In this document: positions 34,418 through 45,123 of the stretch, in pieces
How positions within the stretch are numbered: the first letter of the stretch is position 1
Layout of the letters: each line of letters starts with the position of its first letter
From: Atkinsonella hypoxylon
Taxonomy: Eukaryota > Ascomycota > Sordariomycetes > Hypocreales > Clavicipitaceae
NCBI GenBank assembly: GCA_000729835.1
Contig: JFHB01000044.1
Span: 1 to 64,000, forward strand
Length of the DNA stretch: 64,000 nucleotides
Direction: 5' to 3'
Translations under genes and position numbers: made by a program
Notes under the pieces: model-generated
Told to the model about the DNA's origin: nothing
Databases searched by the model: none
What the model saw: the letters and a program-made list of their open reading frames with translations, nothing else

Positions 34418-36360
34418 AACGGCGTTTGGGTCAATTGCACTTTGCGTTTTGAACATGATCGAGGGCAAGGAAATGCTGGGACAGTGGTCTTGAATTAGGG
34501 GGCCAACATCTACGTATATTTATTTTTCTCTTCTCTTGTCAGCAAGCCTTCCGTCTTATTGCTGCGGGACAGACGCCGAATACTCATACCATTCCGATAC
34601 CCCAGTACTCTCCGGACCCTTCCTCGCGTCAGAGATATTCATTGAAGGAGTTTTATTGCTGTTTGTTTGAGACCGTATTGCATTTCAATTTATCTGCATC
34701 ACATTGTCTCTTTTTGTATAAGCGGGCATGCAATGGCTTATAGTATTAGTTTTGATGGGTGAATGAGGGACGAAGTGGCCGGATAATCAAAGATTCAACG
34801 TCACATTTTGTGACGGTGATGACACTGCCATCTGCGCGTACGATAGCTGTGACATTCTCTTGCAAAACCGGAGCACAGGCTCCACCGCCGTGCAACTCAC
34901 TTACGCCGAATGTCCCATTATGCAAAGTCATCACAATTGGTGCGTAGCACATCCTTCGAACTCGCCACATATCGTCCACACTCGAAGGAAAAGGGCCCTA
35001 ATTTTGTAGGCGGGGGAGGAAAAGCAGTCTGAATCCTCATCTCGCGCACCGGCGAATTCAACGGTGCCCCTTTCGCCCTGCTCCTCAAAAAAAGTTCCGT
35101 CCATGGTCTGAGCTGTCCTTTCTGGTGAAGGGCCCTAGTTACCGTCATGCCGGAAATGCATCTGGGTCAACTTTCGGCGACGCACCTCTGGAGGGAGGGT
35201 ACGCAGGAGCCATCGACGCACGGGCTATCCAGCAGCGAGACATTCGATCCTGTCGAGACTGTCGAGACTGTCGATGTGGGAGGCGTGCAGTCATCTGGCG
35301 AGGAGCCTTGTCATCCGTGGAAACGTATACGCATGCCGGGGGCAACAGGCAGCGTCGTCTGTCTCGGAGAAACGCTCATCATGGCCATCCTGTTCGCGAG
35401 GGTGCAGCTCCTGCAGAGTTTTGCATCGGAAGGAGAAGGGTCTGTCGGGCCTGGGAAGTTGCGGCTCTTGCGCTTGCGAAGTCAGGCTGATGAAGATGCA
35501 TTTGCAGCTGGAGCGATATCGGTGCTCCCCATCAGCCTGCACGCAACTCAAGACAACTCTCGTAGGAAGCGCCCGTGACACCCTTCACGACAGTATCCAA
35601 GCGTCTCGAAACCGTGATGCCCATCTTCCACAGCGGCGCCCAACCCGTCCGCAGGCCTCGGAGGTGGCGCACGTAAGATCATGAAATGAGTTACAGATTT
35701 CGACGCGGGACCAATATGCATCGCGAGCTGCAGCACCGGGAAGTCTTATTTCACGACACGGAACCAATCACTTGAGGGCCGGGGGTAATAGCAGCTTCCG
35801 CTAGGCTCAGGCACGAAGACGGGCGGTTAAACTTGGATGGACGATGGCTCTTTCCATGCCATCGTATTTTGCGAGATGTAGATGTTGGGCCCCGGAGTGG
35901 GAGGGTAGCATCGTAGGTGGACCAGGTTCGGCGCTTAAGCAGAGATTCTGTGTGGACGAGGCGCCTTCATCGGGTGCAGTTTCCATGCAGAACGTCGTTC
36001 GGTCATGGGTTTGCTGGCCAATGGCGATGCATCAGAGATTGGAGTAGAGATAACCGAGCTGCAGCTCCCCAGTGTCTCGTCTGCCGCGGACGTGACAAGC
36101 AAAATGGTCCTTGTTCAAGAGGCGGTAAAGCACATTCACGTCACGTCATGTCACGCGCACATACGAAAAGTAATTTTAAATTTTGTGATATTCCACTCTC
36201 AGCTGCTCCGCCCAAACAGTCAGTGTATGCCAAAACGCCATTTGCCAAAGGTCACAGAATATGGTACAGCAAAACCGTCCCCATATCCACAAGATGGAAT
36301 GAATAAATCAACAAACTCCCGTTACCCATCAGCACCAAGTAATCAATCAAGACACTCGGC
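34418..36360. other. Convergent intergenic region between SAC3 and CBF5
   Basis: Nearly 2 kb between the 3' ends of SAC3 and CBF5. Most of it shows nothing. The central part (about 35100-35760) is GC-richer than its surroundings and holds the doubtful open frame listed next. Confidence 0.5.
35147..35578 (+). CDS. Doubtful hypothetical protein, 143 residues
   Basis: An ATG-started open frame of 143 codons in a GC-rich patch. The product has no signal peptide, domain or motif I recognise; a short duplicated GTCGAGACT (about 35251-35270) gives VETVETVD. Overlapping frames of similar length on both strands reduce the weight of this one. It may be a species-specific small gene or chance. Confidence 0.2.
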   Translation: MPEMHLGQLSATHLWREGTQEPSTHGLSSSETFDPVETVETVDVGGVQSSGEEPCHPWKRIRMPGATGSVVCLGETLIMAILFARVQLLQSFASEGEGSVGPGKLRLLRLRSQADEDAFAAGAISVLPISLHATQDNSRRKRP

Positions 36361-38045
36361 TTAGTCGCTGCCATCGTCGGAAGCAGCCTCGCCCTTAGCA
36401 CTCTTCTTGGCAGCCTTGGCGGCCTTCTTCTCAGCCTTTCTTCGCTTGCGCTCAGCCTTCTCATCCGGCGTCTCACCTTCGTGTTTCTTTCGTTTCTTCT
36501 TCTCACCGTCCTCGGTAGCGGGAGTAGAAATCTCCACCGTAGCCTCTTCAATGACCTTCTTGACGAGAGTAGGGGCGGCGGCGGCGGCGGCGGCGGCAGC
36601 ATCGTTTGTGCTGTAGTCCTGGTATTCGGAGGTCCACTTAGCAGGAGTGCTGTCATTGGGACGGCCAAACTTGTCCAGCTGGCCACCAGCCTTCAACTTC
36701 TTCTTCTCCTGAGCGACCGGGCCAAGACCCCATCGTCGGGGATAGAGGTCGCGCTCCATGATGCATCGCTTGACCTTGGCAACAACGCCATGGTCGCAAG
36801 TGGACATCTCAACAGTAGACATCTGAGCAATACCTAAGGCAATGGCCTCACCCTTGGTGGTCATCAAGACAACCTCTTCATGGTGCTCAATACCGGCCTC
36901 TTTAGAAATCGTTAGCTTTCATACAGGTACAACATGCCACTGTGATTTTGCAAGGGCGCATACCATATCTCAGAAGGCCGGGAAGCATAAGCTTGGCACC
37001 GTAGCAGACAGCATTGACAGCACTGTCCTTGACAACAATACGTTTGTAAGAGGTCAGAAGAGTCTCGAGAGGAGCAATGACTCGGCGCAGATAGGACTCA
37101 TCACGAGTGTTGTCCATGGTCCACTGGGCATCAAGGACATCGTGCAAAGTAACCAACTGCTTAGTCTCATCCATAGCACCGCTGCGCACACGACGCAGCT
37201 CCTGCATATGAGCACCAACACCAAGAAGAAGACCAAGGTGGACGCATAAGGTCCGGATATAGGTACCAGCCTCGCAGCTGACCCAAAAGACGCCCAAATG
37301 GCGATCGTTATCGAACTCGATGAGTTTGCTCTCGTGGATGGTTCGGATGCGAAGCTGCCGCTTGACGGCAGAGATCAAAGGAGGTCGCTGGAATAGAGCA
37401 CCAGTAAGGGTCTCAAGGGCGCGGGCGAGCTGGGCTTGACCGCCAGGCAGCTTGTCGTGGAGACGAATGACGCATACGTATTCCTTTCCAGCACCTTGCT
37501 GTGACTTGACCAGGCGAGTAGCACGGTCGATGCAGACGATCAAGCATCCAGTGACCTTCGGGTCGAGGGTGCCGCTGTGACCAGTCTTCTCGGCACTATT
37601 CAAATCATGGGTCAGCGAAACTGTTCCCACATCCATTACCTGGTCACGAGAGCTCAACAAACCGTAGAATACGCTTAACCCAAGACACAACTTCGTGACT
37701 GGACGGATTGGAAGGCTTGTCGAGGTTGATTACTCCAGAGCTGATGTAGGATTTGATGTCTCGCTTCGATGGAGAGCAGCCATTGGGGATCGGTGTGAAG
37801 TGACCGGTGCGAACGAGCACTGAGAAAACATCGCCACTGTCAGTGCACCTGTCCGTTGCAAACACGATGAATTCGTCTCCATGTATAGAAAAGACCAATT
37901 GAATGCTCCCAGGATGCCGCTACTCACGCTTGTCATAGTTCTTGAGGAGAAGAGGCCACGAGCTCGTGTCTACAGCAGGTGTCGCAGCCTGAGGCTTGAT
38001 GGTGTACTCCTCCACCTTCTTGCTTTTGATAACTTCCATTGTCAT
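36361..38045 (-). CDS. CBF5: H/ACA snoRNP pseudouridine synthase CBF5 (dyskerin)
   Basis: Catalytic subunit of nucleolar box H/ACA particles, turning chosen uridines of rRNA into pseudouridine. Exons 38045-37928, 37819-37663, 37595-36964 and 36899-36361 give 481 residues, against 483 in yeast. The TruB-type catalytic core includes HSGTLDPKVTG with the nucleophile Asp103, and KSQQGAGKEYVC. A PUA domain follows (MTTKGEAIALGIAQMSTVEM), then the conserved RDLYPRRWGLGP. The C-terminal tail is the usual Lys/Glu-rich KKRKKH type. A poly-Ala stretch of about nine residues just before the tail comes from a GCG/GCC repeat (about 36574-36600). Intron 2 uses the uncommon donor GTTTGT, forced by the conserved ILRAEKTGHSG. 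Confidence 0.95.
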
Positions 38046-38587
38046 CTTGACTTGTCAATGTAACCGGGATCCTGCAGCCAGATAGATAATGCACACTCGT
38101 ATGGGGGTGACTCGACGAGGGCGTGCTTGCAGGCTCGTGGTAATGATTTGCACTATACACCAGCGATGATTTGACAACCTCAAATTTTTTTTTTTTTCCT
38201 CGTCTGTCTGTGGGGACTTTGAGCCTTGCAGGATGTGTGGCTGAGGGACAGCGCTAGTCTATCTATATATCAGGCTTATTGGTCTCTTGCAGCCACAGTC
38301 AGCCACAGCGAAGCTGCCTCTACAGTAAAGTAGTGATGCAGCCAAACTACTCAGTCTTGCGTTGATTCAATCGTATTGTTTTGAGAAAATTGGGTATAAA
38401 AATTTGAATGAGCGGTCTTGCGCAAGAGTGCTATATATATCTGTATCAGAGATCCACTTGCAACGAACACAGGTAATTTTATGCTCCTGTACACCAAAAA
38501 CTCCTCGCCCACATATGTGAAGCAAATTGACCGTTCACATCTTTCGTACATGTACAAAAAAAAAGGAAAAAAAAAAAAACCACTACC
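38046..38587. other. Promoter region of CBF5 and 3' flank of the next gene
   Basis: Both flanking genes are on the minus strand. It contains an AGCCACAG direct repeat near 38291-38310 and A-runs at about 38557-38579. No gene is seen. Confidence 0.5.
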
Positions 38588-40090
38588 TCAGACAGTTTTG
38601 TCATTTCTTGCGTCTTGTTCAGTCATCGTGTCCTCTGCTGAACCTGTATCGTCCTGTCTTCTATATCCAGGATGATTCAACACAGGTGCCTCGTTTGTCT
38701 TCTGATGGTGGCTGCCCGAGCTTTCACTTTCACATACGCCGTGCATTTCATAAGCTTCCACCTTCGACTTTCCTTTATCGTCAGATACCTGATCTGGGGT
38801 CCAGTGTGCATCAGCTGTGTAATTACTAGTTACAATGCCGACATGGTTGTTCTGGGCTAAAGCCGCGGGTGGCCACTGCATGGCATGACCTTCCTGGGCG
38901 CTGACCGGGCTGTTGTACTGGCTCGAGTATGGTGAAAAGTATTTGGGAAATGGTTGTTCGCCAATTGCCGTCATAGGGGAATCGTCCCAGCTATGAGATG
39001 GCTGCTGGCTCACCGGGGTGTCATCCCCTCCCCACAATGGTCGCTGACTGCTAGGAGTATCGTTATAGCTACGACAAGACTGCTGACCTGGCGTCTCCCC
39101 CATCTCACGCTCCCTGCTTGGGGCAGGCCATCCTTTCTGGGCATATTTCCCATCAAGGGTGCGCAGGTACGCGCGTCGTCTTCGTTTGCCATTCAAGACG
39201 ATGCCACAGCCAAGCAAGACCAGAAGGCCGACTAGGCTTCCCACAGTGATGCCAACCTTGGCACCAAGCGTCAGCGGACCATGATCAAACCATGCTGGAT
39301 TGACGGTCGCTATCGGGCTGGGTGTCGAAACTTGCACTGCTGTCGTGGAAAAGATTTCACCACTCAAGCCAATCAAGAGACCAGGCGAAGGCTTTTGTTG
39401 GCATCCAGCCTGGAGGGCAGTGACAACTAGACCGCGATTGTCAGCAAAGTAAGAATGAGATGTAACACTTCAAGAATACGAACAGTTTGCCATAACAGGT
39501 TGGCCCGCGGCCTGGAGACAGTCGGTACAACCGGCGAAATCAGGATCATCGGTAGTTGGCCACAGATCACAATACTGGTATGCATCGTATTCGGTTGACA
39601 GGTTCTTGAACTGAACGGCATTTTGGAAAGGACCACAGGCTTTCCTAGATGCATGTAAATATTTGTCTCCACCTGACTAGATTGTTGCATTCTTACGATG
39701 TGATGCATGGTGTGTCAACCACTTGTGGATTCTTCACTGGTACATCACCCCATACGCAGTACGATAATGCGTACCGGACATTGTCTGGATTGCCAATCTG
39801 TTAGTGCTTGCTGTTTTGCACTAGTTACGTCAAGGGGACGTACAAAGCATAGTTTGGATATCGCTGTTGTTGCCGCTATGGTACGTGCTGGATCTTTGGC
39901 AGTCGACACATCCTGCGAAGAGTTGTCCTGTGGGATTAGTCTTGAAGGCGATTGGGTTGCAAACAAGGTCGGCAGGCGTCGTGGCTGACAGAACATTGCC
40001 GCAATTGGTAGCGCATTGTGATCCAGCAGGACAAAGTAGCGCCTCAGCCGCCGAGACCAAGGCGGATAGGAAAGTTAAAAGCCGCAGCAT
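38588..40090 (-). CDS. Cys-rich secreted single-pass membrane protein, copy A
   Basis: Probable type I surface protein of unknown function. Exons 40090-39844, 39784-39697, 39644-39484 and 39426-38588 join to 444 residues. A signal peptide (LLTFLSALVSAAEA) leads a Cys-rich ectodomain (about 20-190) with spaced pairs such as CVDCQ and CTDCLQAAGQPV. A Ser/Thr/Pro stalk precedes one transmembrane helix (VGITVGSLVGLLVLLGCGIV), then a basic stop-transfer RRRR and a long Pro/Ser/Gln-rich cytoplasmic tail. It is a paralogue of the gene at 52171-53861: shared elements are Y-N-(V/L)-R-(Y/F)-A-L, CTxCLQA and NF(V/M)TALxAGC, with introns at the matching places before YN and inside NF. Similar fungal proteins are often filed as 'LPXTG-like', but I see no such motif. 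Intron 3 has the rare donor GTTCGT. Confidence 0.7.
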
Positions 40091-41424
40091 GGTGAATAAG
40101 CCGTCTTCACTCCGCGGTTACAAAGCTGCGATTTGCGCCGCAAGACGTCGTGCGAATTGGATCGTAATCAGACCCAGACAGTAGGTAGGTGGAAAGACCT
40201 TGCGCACTAGAATTTCTTGTTCCAGATCCCTGGGAGCTGATAAAGCGTTATGAACCCGGCTAGCAGCAATCCGAGGTCCTAATTCTCTCGTATAATATCA
40301 CATTCGTGATGAGCGTTACTCGTGCTGCAGAGAGGGAATGCAAAGTCCGTCCAAACGCTGCTAGTTCCAGGTAGTCGGTGATGTAGAATGCAAAGAATAC
40401 TTGCCTCGCAAGATAATCGGCTTGCTAGCCTTTCTAAATAAATGCACGACACGGCTGGTAGTAATAGTGTCACCACGCTCGAGAGAGGAGTTGATATACC
40501 AGTGCCACTTCTTTTTTCCATGAGGGGCGTCACGGCAATGACGGACTGTCAGTCAATCCCAACGAAGCCCATGCATGGTGTCGATGCAACCTTGCTCCAA
40601 CCTCTTCGGTTATCGTTGGTCGGCCACATCACCCGCCACCCCAGCCTGAGGAAAGCACGAAAGATATTGGCCGCACTTGCCTATGCGCCGTTGTTCATTA
40701 TGATGAAACCAAGGACGAAACACAGCTTTCAATTGGCTGCAGATGGTGGGGAACACCCTCCTGCACGCAGGTGAACTGGGCGCTTCGAATGTACCAATCG
40801 AAAGCCAGGGCAGCCGCGTGGAGCTGCTAGCAACCCTTGCTTAGCCTACTTCGCCATGGCCAGCTTGCCTTGCAAGTCTGGCCAGTGCCGTCTGGTAGTA
40901 ACAGGTAGTACGGAGTAAGGAGGCACTATGCACATAGCCATCTCAAATCCCTGCTATTACCACAGTAATCCCAGGTCAACGTGTCAATCTTTCTATTACC
41001 TGTTACTTCCTGGCCGAGTACCAACACTCAGCGCATAAGAAAATGATCTGTGTTTTGCATTGTTTCATGAAGCAACACCAACGAGTGCTGCAGCGTGATG
41101 CCTGTCCGAGCGGATTGCCAATAGCCAACATATGTACAGGGGACACATGGAATGATGGACTTCACAAACTCGCCAGACCTCTATTTCTTTTACGAAAATG
41201 AGACTGAGAGTGAGATTTGAATTAAACAAGATCCCTTACTAGACCCTTTCCCTTTCCCTTTCGCTTTCGTACAGTGCGTGCTATATATCCAAGTAGTCTC
41301 CATCCCAATCGTCTCGAACACCCATAGTACTAAAAAATAATAATAATAATAATAAAACCGTCTTCGCCTGCAGCATACAGAGTTGCATCATCTGCTCATA
41401 CACAAAGTCATTGCATTCCAGCTA
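40091..41424. other. Intergenic region between Cys-rich copy A and NTA1-like copy 1
   Basis: Contains the promoter of the Cys-rich gene. A TACGGAGTA half palindrome lies at about 40909, and an ATA/AAT microsatellite at about 41336-41355. No gene is seen; the frame at 40442-40774 has no family signature. Confidence 0.5.
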
Positions 41425-44293
41425 CTACCTGGACATCAATATCAGTGGCACTGGAGTTTTAGCTCCTCGTCGGGGCTTCTCATGGCCTGGCGTCGCAAGC
41501 ATGGGCTTGTCCACTCGCACCTCTTGAGCCATCCACCGTCGCTCTTGGCGCGAAGTGCTGGTTTTATCTCTGACCTTTGATGCAGAGATGGCTGAAGGAC
41601 CCAAATCTTCTTGGGGTCTCGGCCGACTACTATCCGTAGCGGACCTTAGTCTTGTCTGACTGGATTTCTTCCTTAACCGGTTCTGATTCCGGGCTCTTGA
41701 GCGAGAGCGAGACCCGTGAACTGGACAAGAAGCCGAGGTGTGTTCTTCGATGAGGTAAAATTGGGACAGATCAGCAGGCTCTTGTTGCCTCGACTTAGAC
41801 GCTCGAGAGCCTTCTTGATTCCTCGAAGGTCCATATTCTTTGTGCTTGTCTTTATCAGGCCCGAACAGCCGTCCACGACTATGAGTGCGCGTAATTTGCC
41901 GTGCATCCTTGCTTTGAGGCTGATAATAACAGCGGCGACTTGACATCTCGATCTGGTGTCCATCTACATCCGTCCATTCAGCCTGACATGCTGCCCTAAT
42001 GCGATTCGACACCGGACTTGATACCGGTGGCTCTGCTTCGACAGGACTGAAAAATATTTGACTTGGCGCTCGATTTTGGTCATTGGCATTCATCATGACG
42101 GGTTCGTCCATGGCAAAGGAGATGGAGTGCTCTGAGGTTGGTCGAAGTTTGCCTTGAACCCCTTGTGTCATGTCTGATAAGCTCTCATCCCTTACGCAGG
42201 ATGCACGAGGTATCGGGCTAGTAGGCCGTCGCTGCTGGCTATCATGCCCTTCCACATCCAGCTTCAGATGCTCTTGAGATGCAATTGCATCCAGTTGTGC
42301 AACCTCTTCGAACCTCTGGCAGACGGCTGCAAAGTCCGTCCTTTTTCCCCCTGTAGCAGAGCGAGGATGACGTTTTAGCGTGTTCTCATCGCGCATAACC
42401 TTGTGCGCCTTTAAAGGTCTGCGGTGCTCAAACAAGGTTGGGTTTTCCGGCAAAGATGAATTAACTTGACCACGTAGTAGGTCTTCATACTCAATACGGT
42501 GGCATGGCTGATGATGCTGCACCTCGGTTACAGGCTTTCGAGGTGTTTGAATCATCTGAACCCATCTGCCGATATGCCCCGTCGGGTCATGGAACGGCGC
42601 ATCTAGATCCTCATCTTCCTCATATGCCAAATCCGGGTCATCTTGAGCCATCGACTTCATAGCCAGGGGCTGATGAGCCTCTGCTTTGCGATCCTCAACG
42701 AAAAGGGTGTCGAATGCTATAACAATATTGTCTGCAGAGTTGGTCGAGGTACCATGTGCACCGGCAACGGGTTGATGGCGATCTGCCTCGCCCAGGTAAT
42801 TATGACAAGCAGGCGCCCGCAACAGAGCTGAAGGCGGTGGCTCAGAATTGACAGACGCTCGGTCAAACTCTGCATGAGGACCTGGTACATCAACTGACTG
42901 TGCACGTTTTCTCCATCGAGACTTGCTCTGTCCTTCGCTTCGTTTCCATGCATGTCCAGATATGGGGTCCAGATCTTGATCACTTGTGCTGCAAGCTTTG
43001 TACTTGGAGCTCTTTTTTGGCAGTCGGATAGTCAAATCATTCCTTTTATATGATGGATTGCGTCTCCTATTGCTGCCATGTTCGATGCCATTCACGTCAG
43101 CTTCACGGATCGGTTCAGCAGCCCGATGGTTTAGCCCAGAGTCCGGCGCGGCATGCGATGCTTTAGCTTGTGTGTTAAACTGTTTGTTCTCTTGGGTATC
43201 GGCTGGAACACCCTTACCCTCCGGTCGGTACACAACTTTAGCGAATGGAGGTTTGGAAGTATCTACGACCAACAGGTCCGACTCACCACGTCCGAGTATT
43301 CCGTATACACGAACTTCTCCGGACACAATTCCGACAATAGCACTCGTACCTGCGTAGGTGGCTTCATTCTCCGATCCGCAGCGATTCGCAAAGACGATAA
43401 TTACCTCTTGGTTAGACTCAGCTCGAGTAATTGGCTCCATACGGCCGATCCAGTACATCAACGTTTCCATGTCAGGTTCTGCAGGAGTCTGGTTAAACGT
43501 TTCGGGGGTTTCTTGCGTCAGCCAAGCCATGGACACGACTACCAGCCGAGCACCAGATGCTAACGCGAAACTCGAAAACTCGAACGCATTCCAGGGGGCC
43601 ACGAATTTGTAAGGGCTTCGTATATTGTCAGTGACAAATCGGGTCGGTCCTTGTTCCTGAAGCAGACGTGAACGTACTTGATATCCATGCATATACCCAA
43701 AGCCACGGTCCCCAGGTGGGGGATGCACTGACAGTGAAACCCGGAACCCTCTAGCGCCCAGGTCTCATCTGTATAATACAGGTGCGATTTTCTGTAGTTT
43801 CCGATAACATCGCCGTCTGAATTGACGATTAAGGCCGAGTTGTAGTACTCTGGGTTGGCGGGCCAGCTCTCCGCCAAATCCACCTTCTCAGGATATCCAG
43901 CAATTACAGTGCAGTCGTGCTTAAGAGCGGTGTTTTTAGCCCACAATGAGCTGATGCCGGATCCAACGAATTCCAGGCACGAACTTATGTGTCTGAGGGA
44001 CGAGAAATTGTAACCTATCTGGTATCAACACCAACTCTGTCGATAGTAGCGCGGCCGCTCAGTGAGCCACCACACATGTTTGGCACGCAGTGGAATCCAC
44101 CGTAGAGCCCGACAGAAAAACGCCCAACGACCGGTTTATAAATCGGGGAACACTCACCAGAGAAAGCCAGCTCCGGCAGCACAAGAATGTCCAGGCAGTC
44201 GGGGGCGGCTCGATCAAGCACTTCATCGGCTTTGCTGATATTGTCGTTGACCTGCCCGACTTGGGGCGAGAATTGGAGGCAGCCTATCCTCAT
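41425..44293 (-). CDS. Nitrilase-fold N-terminal amidase (NTA1-like), copy 1
   Basis: Carbon-nitrogen hydrolase resembling yeast Nta1, which deamidates N-terminal Asn and Gln and so feeds the Arg/N-degron pathway. Exons 44293-44158, 44014-43678 and 43615-41425 give 887 residues. The catalytic triad is intact: Glu41 in LVLPELAFSG, Lys121 in YRKSHLYYTDETW and Cys154 in LGICMDINPYKF. The fold ends near residue 330 (YGILGRGESDLLVVD). The remaining 550 or so residues are polar, Arg/Ser/Pro-rich and probably disordered, more than doubling the size of yeast Nta1 (about 450). The neighbouring gene (45124-47305) is a paralogue with the same intron positions and phases. Family is clear; the exact substrate is inference. 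Confidence 0.82.
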
Positions 44294-45123
44294 GCTGGCG
44301 ACGGCGACGGGGACGAGCCAAGACGTGTGTATTGGGACTGGCGGCCAACACGGGTCAAGTTACCGCGATTCCTTCAGTGAATGAACGCAAGGCGATAGCC
44401 AAGATGCGAGTACGACGAAAGAAGGAATTCTGAAACATGGACGTTTGGTCTCGACATCGCTCGAGGTCAAGACTCAAGACTCAGCACTCGGAGTACCTAC
44501 CCGGAAGCACTCTTACAGTGTGGTTGTATCCCCGCTTGAGATTGGACGTCTGGTACTGTAGCCAGATGTGTTCAGAGGGCTACAGCGCTTAGCTTGACCA
44601 GCGTCGGCAGTGCTTCTACAGTGGATCAACAGGGCTCAACTGTCACTGCGCAAAGGTCTGCTGGCTTGGTCTGCTACCCAGTGCCTCCAATAGATCACAT
44701 GCAGCCCTGTACGGTGCCCTGTACGGTGCCCTGTACGGTGCCCTGACGCCGCCATGTGCAAGCGATACGACTTAAGCATAAGAAGCCGAAACTCAAAACT
44801 CGAATGCATGAGTCAATTTGCAATTCAGAACTATCTATAACACGACCGGAACTTGGTAAATTCGCCAAACCATATACGTAAAACAGTGGCGACAATACAG
44901 CCCAGCGTTAAAGTTGTCTAACATGCTTTAATTGCCCACGAGAAGGAGTGAAAATGGCTACCCAGCCTCAGCCTTCTCCAACTCCATTAATGCCTGCTGC
45001 ATGATGCTGTTCTGCGAAAGGAAGGAAAGAAGGTAGTACAGGGGCGACAAATACACGAGAGTCTAAGCATCACCACATACATAATGTTCATGATCGCAGC
45101 TCGAGTACATAGATAGGCTCCCT
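44294..45123. other. Intergenic region between the two amidase genes
   Basis: Promoter of copy 1 and 3' region of copy 2. A 12-base tandem repeat lies at 44705-44745. No gene is seen. Confidence 0.5.
44705..44745. repeat. 12-bp tandem repeat CCCTGTACGGTG
   Basis: Three full units and a part of a fourth, perfect. It lies about 410 bases upstream of the copy 1 start codon. Confidence 0.85.

Noticed and set aside
36252..36686. 144-codon minus-strand frame overlapping the CBF5 tail
   Set aside because: It is an alternative frame of the CBF5 last exon; the CBF5 frame is conserved.
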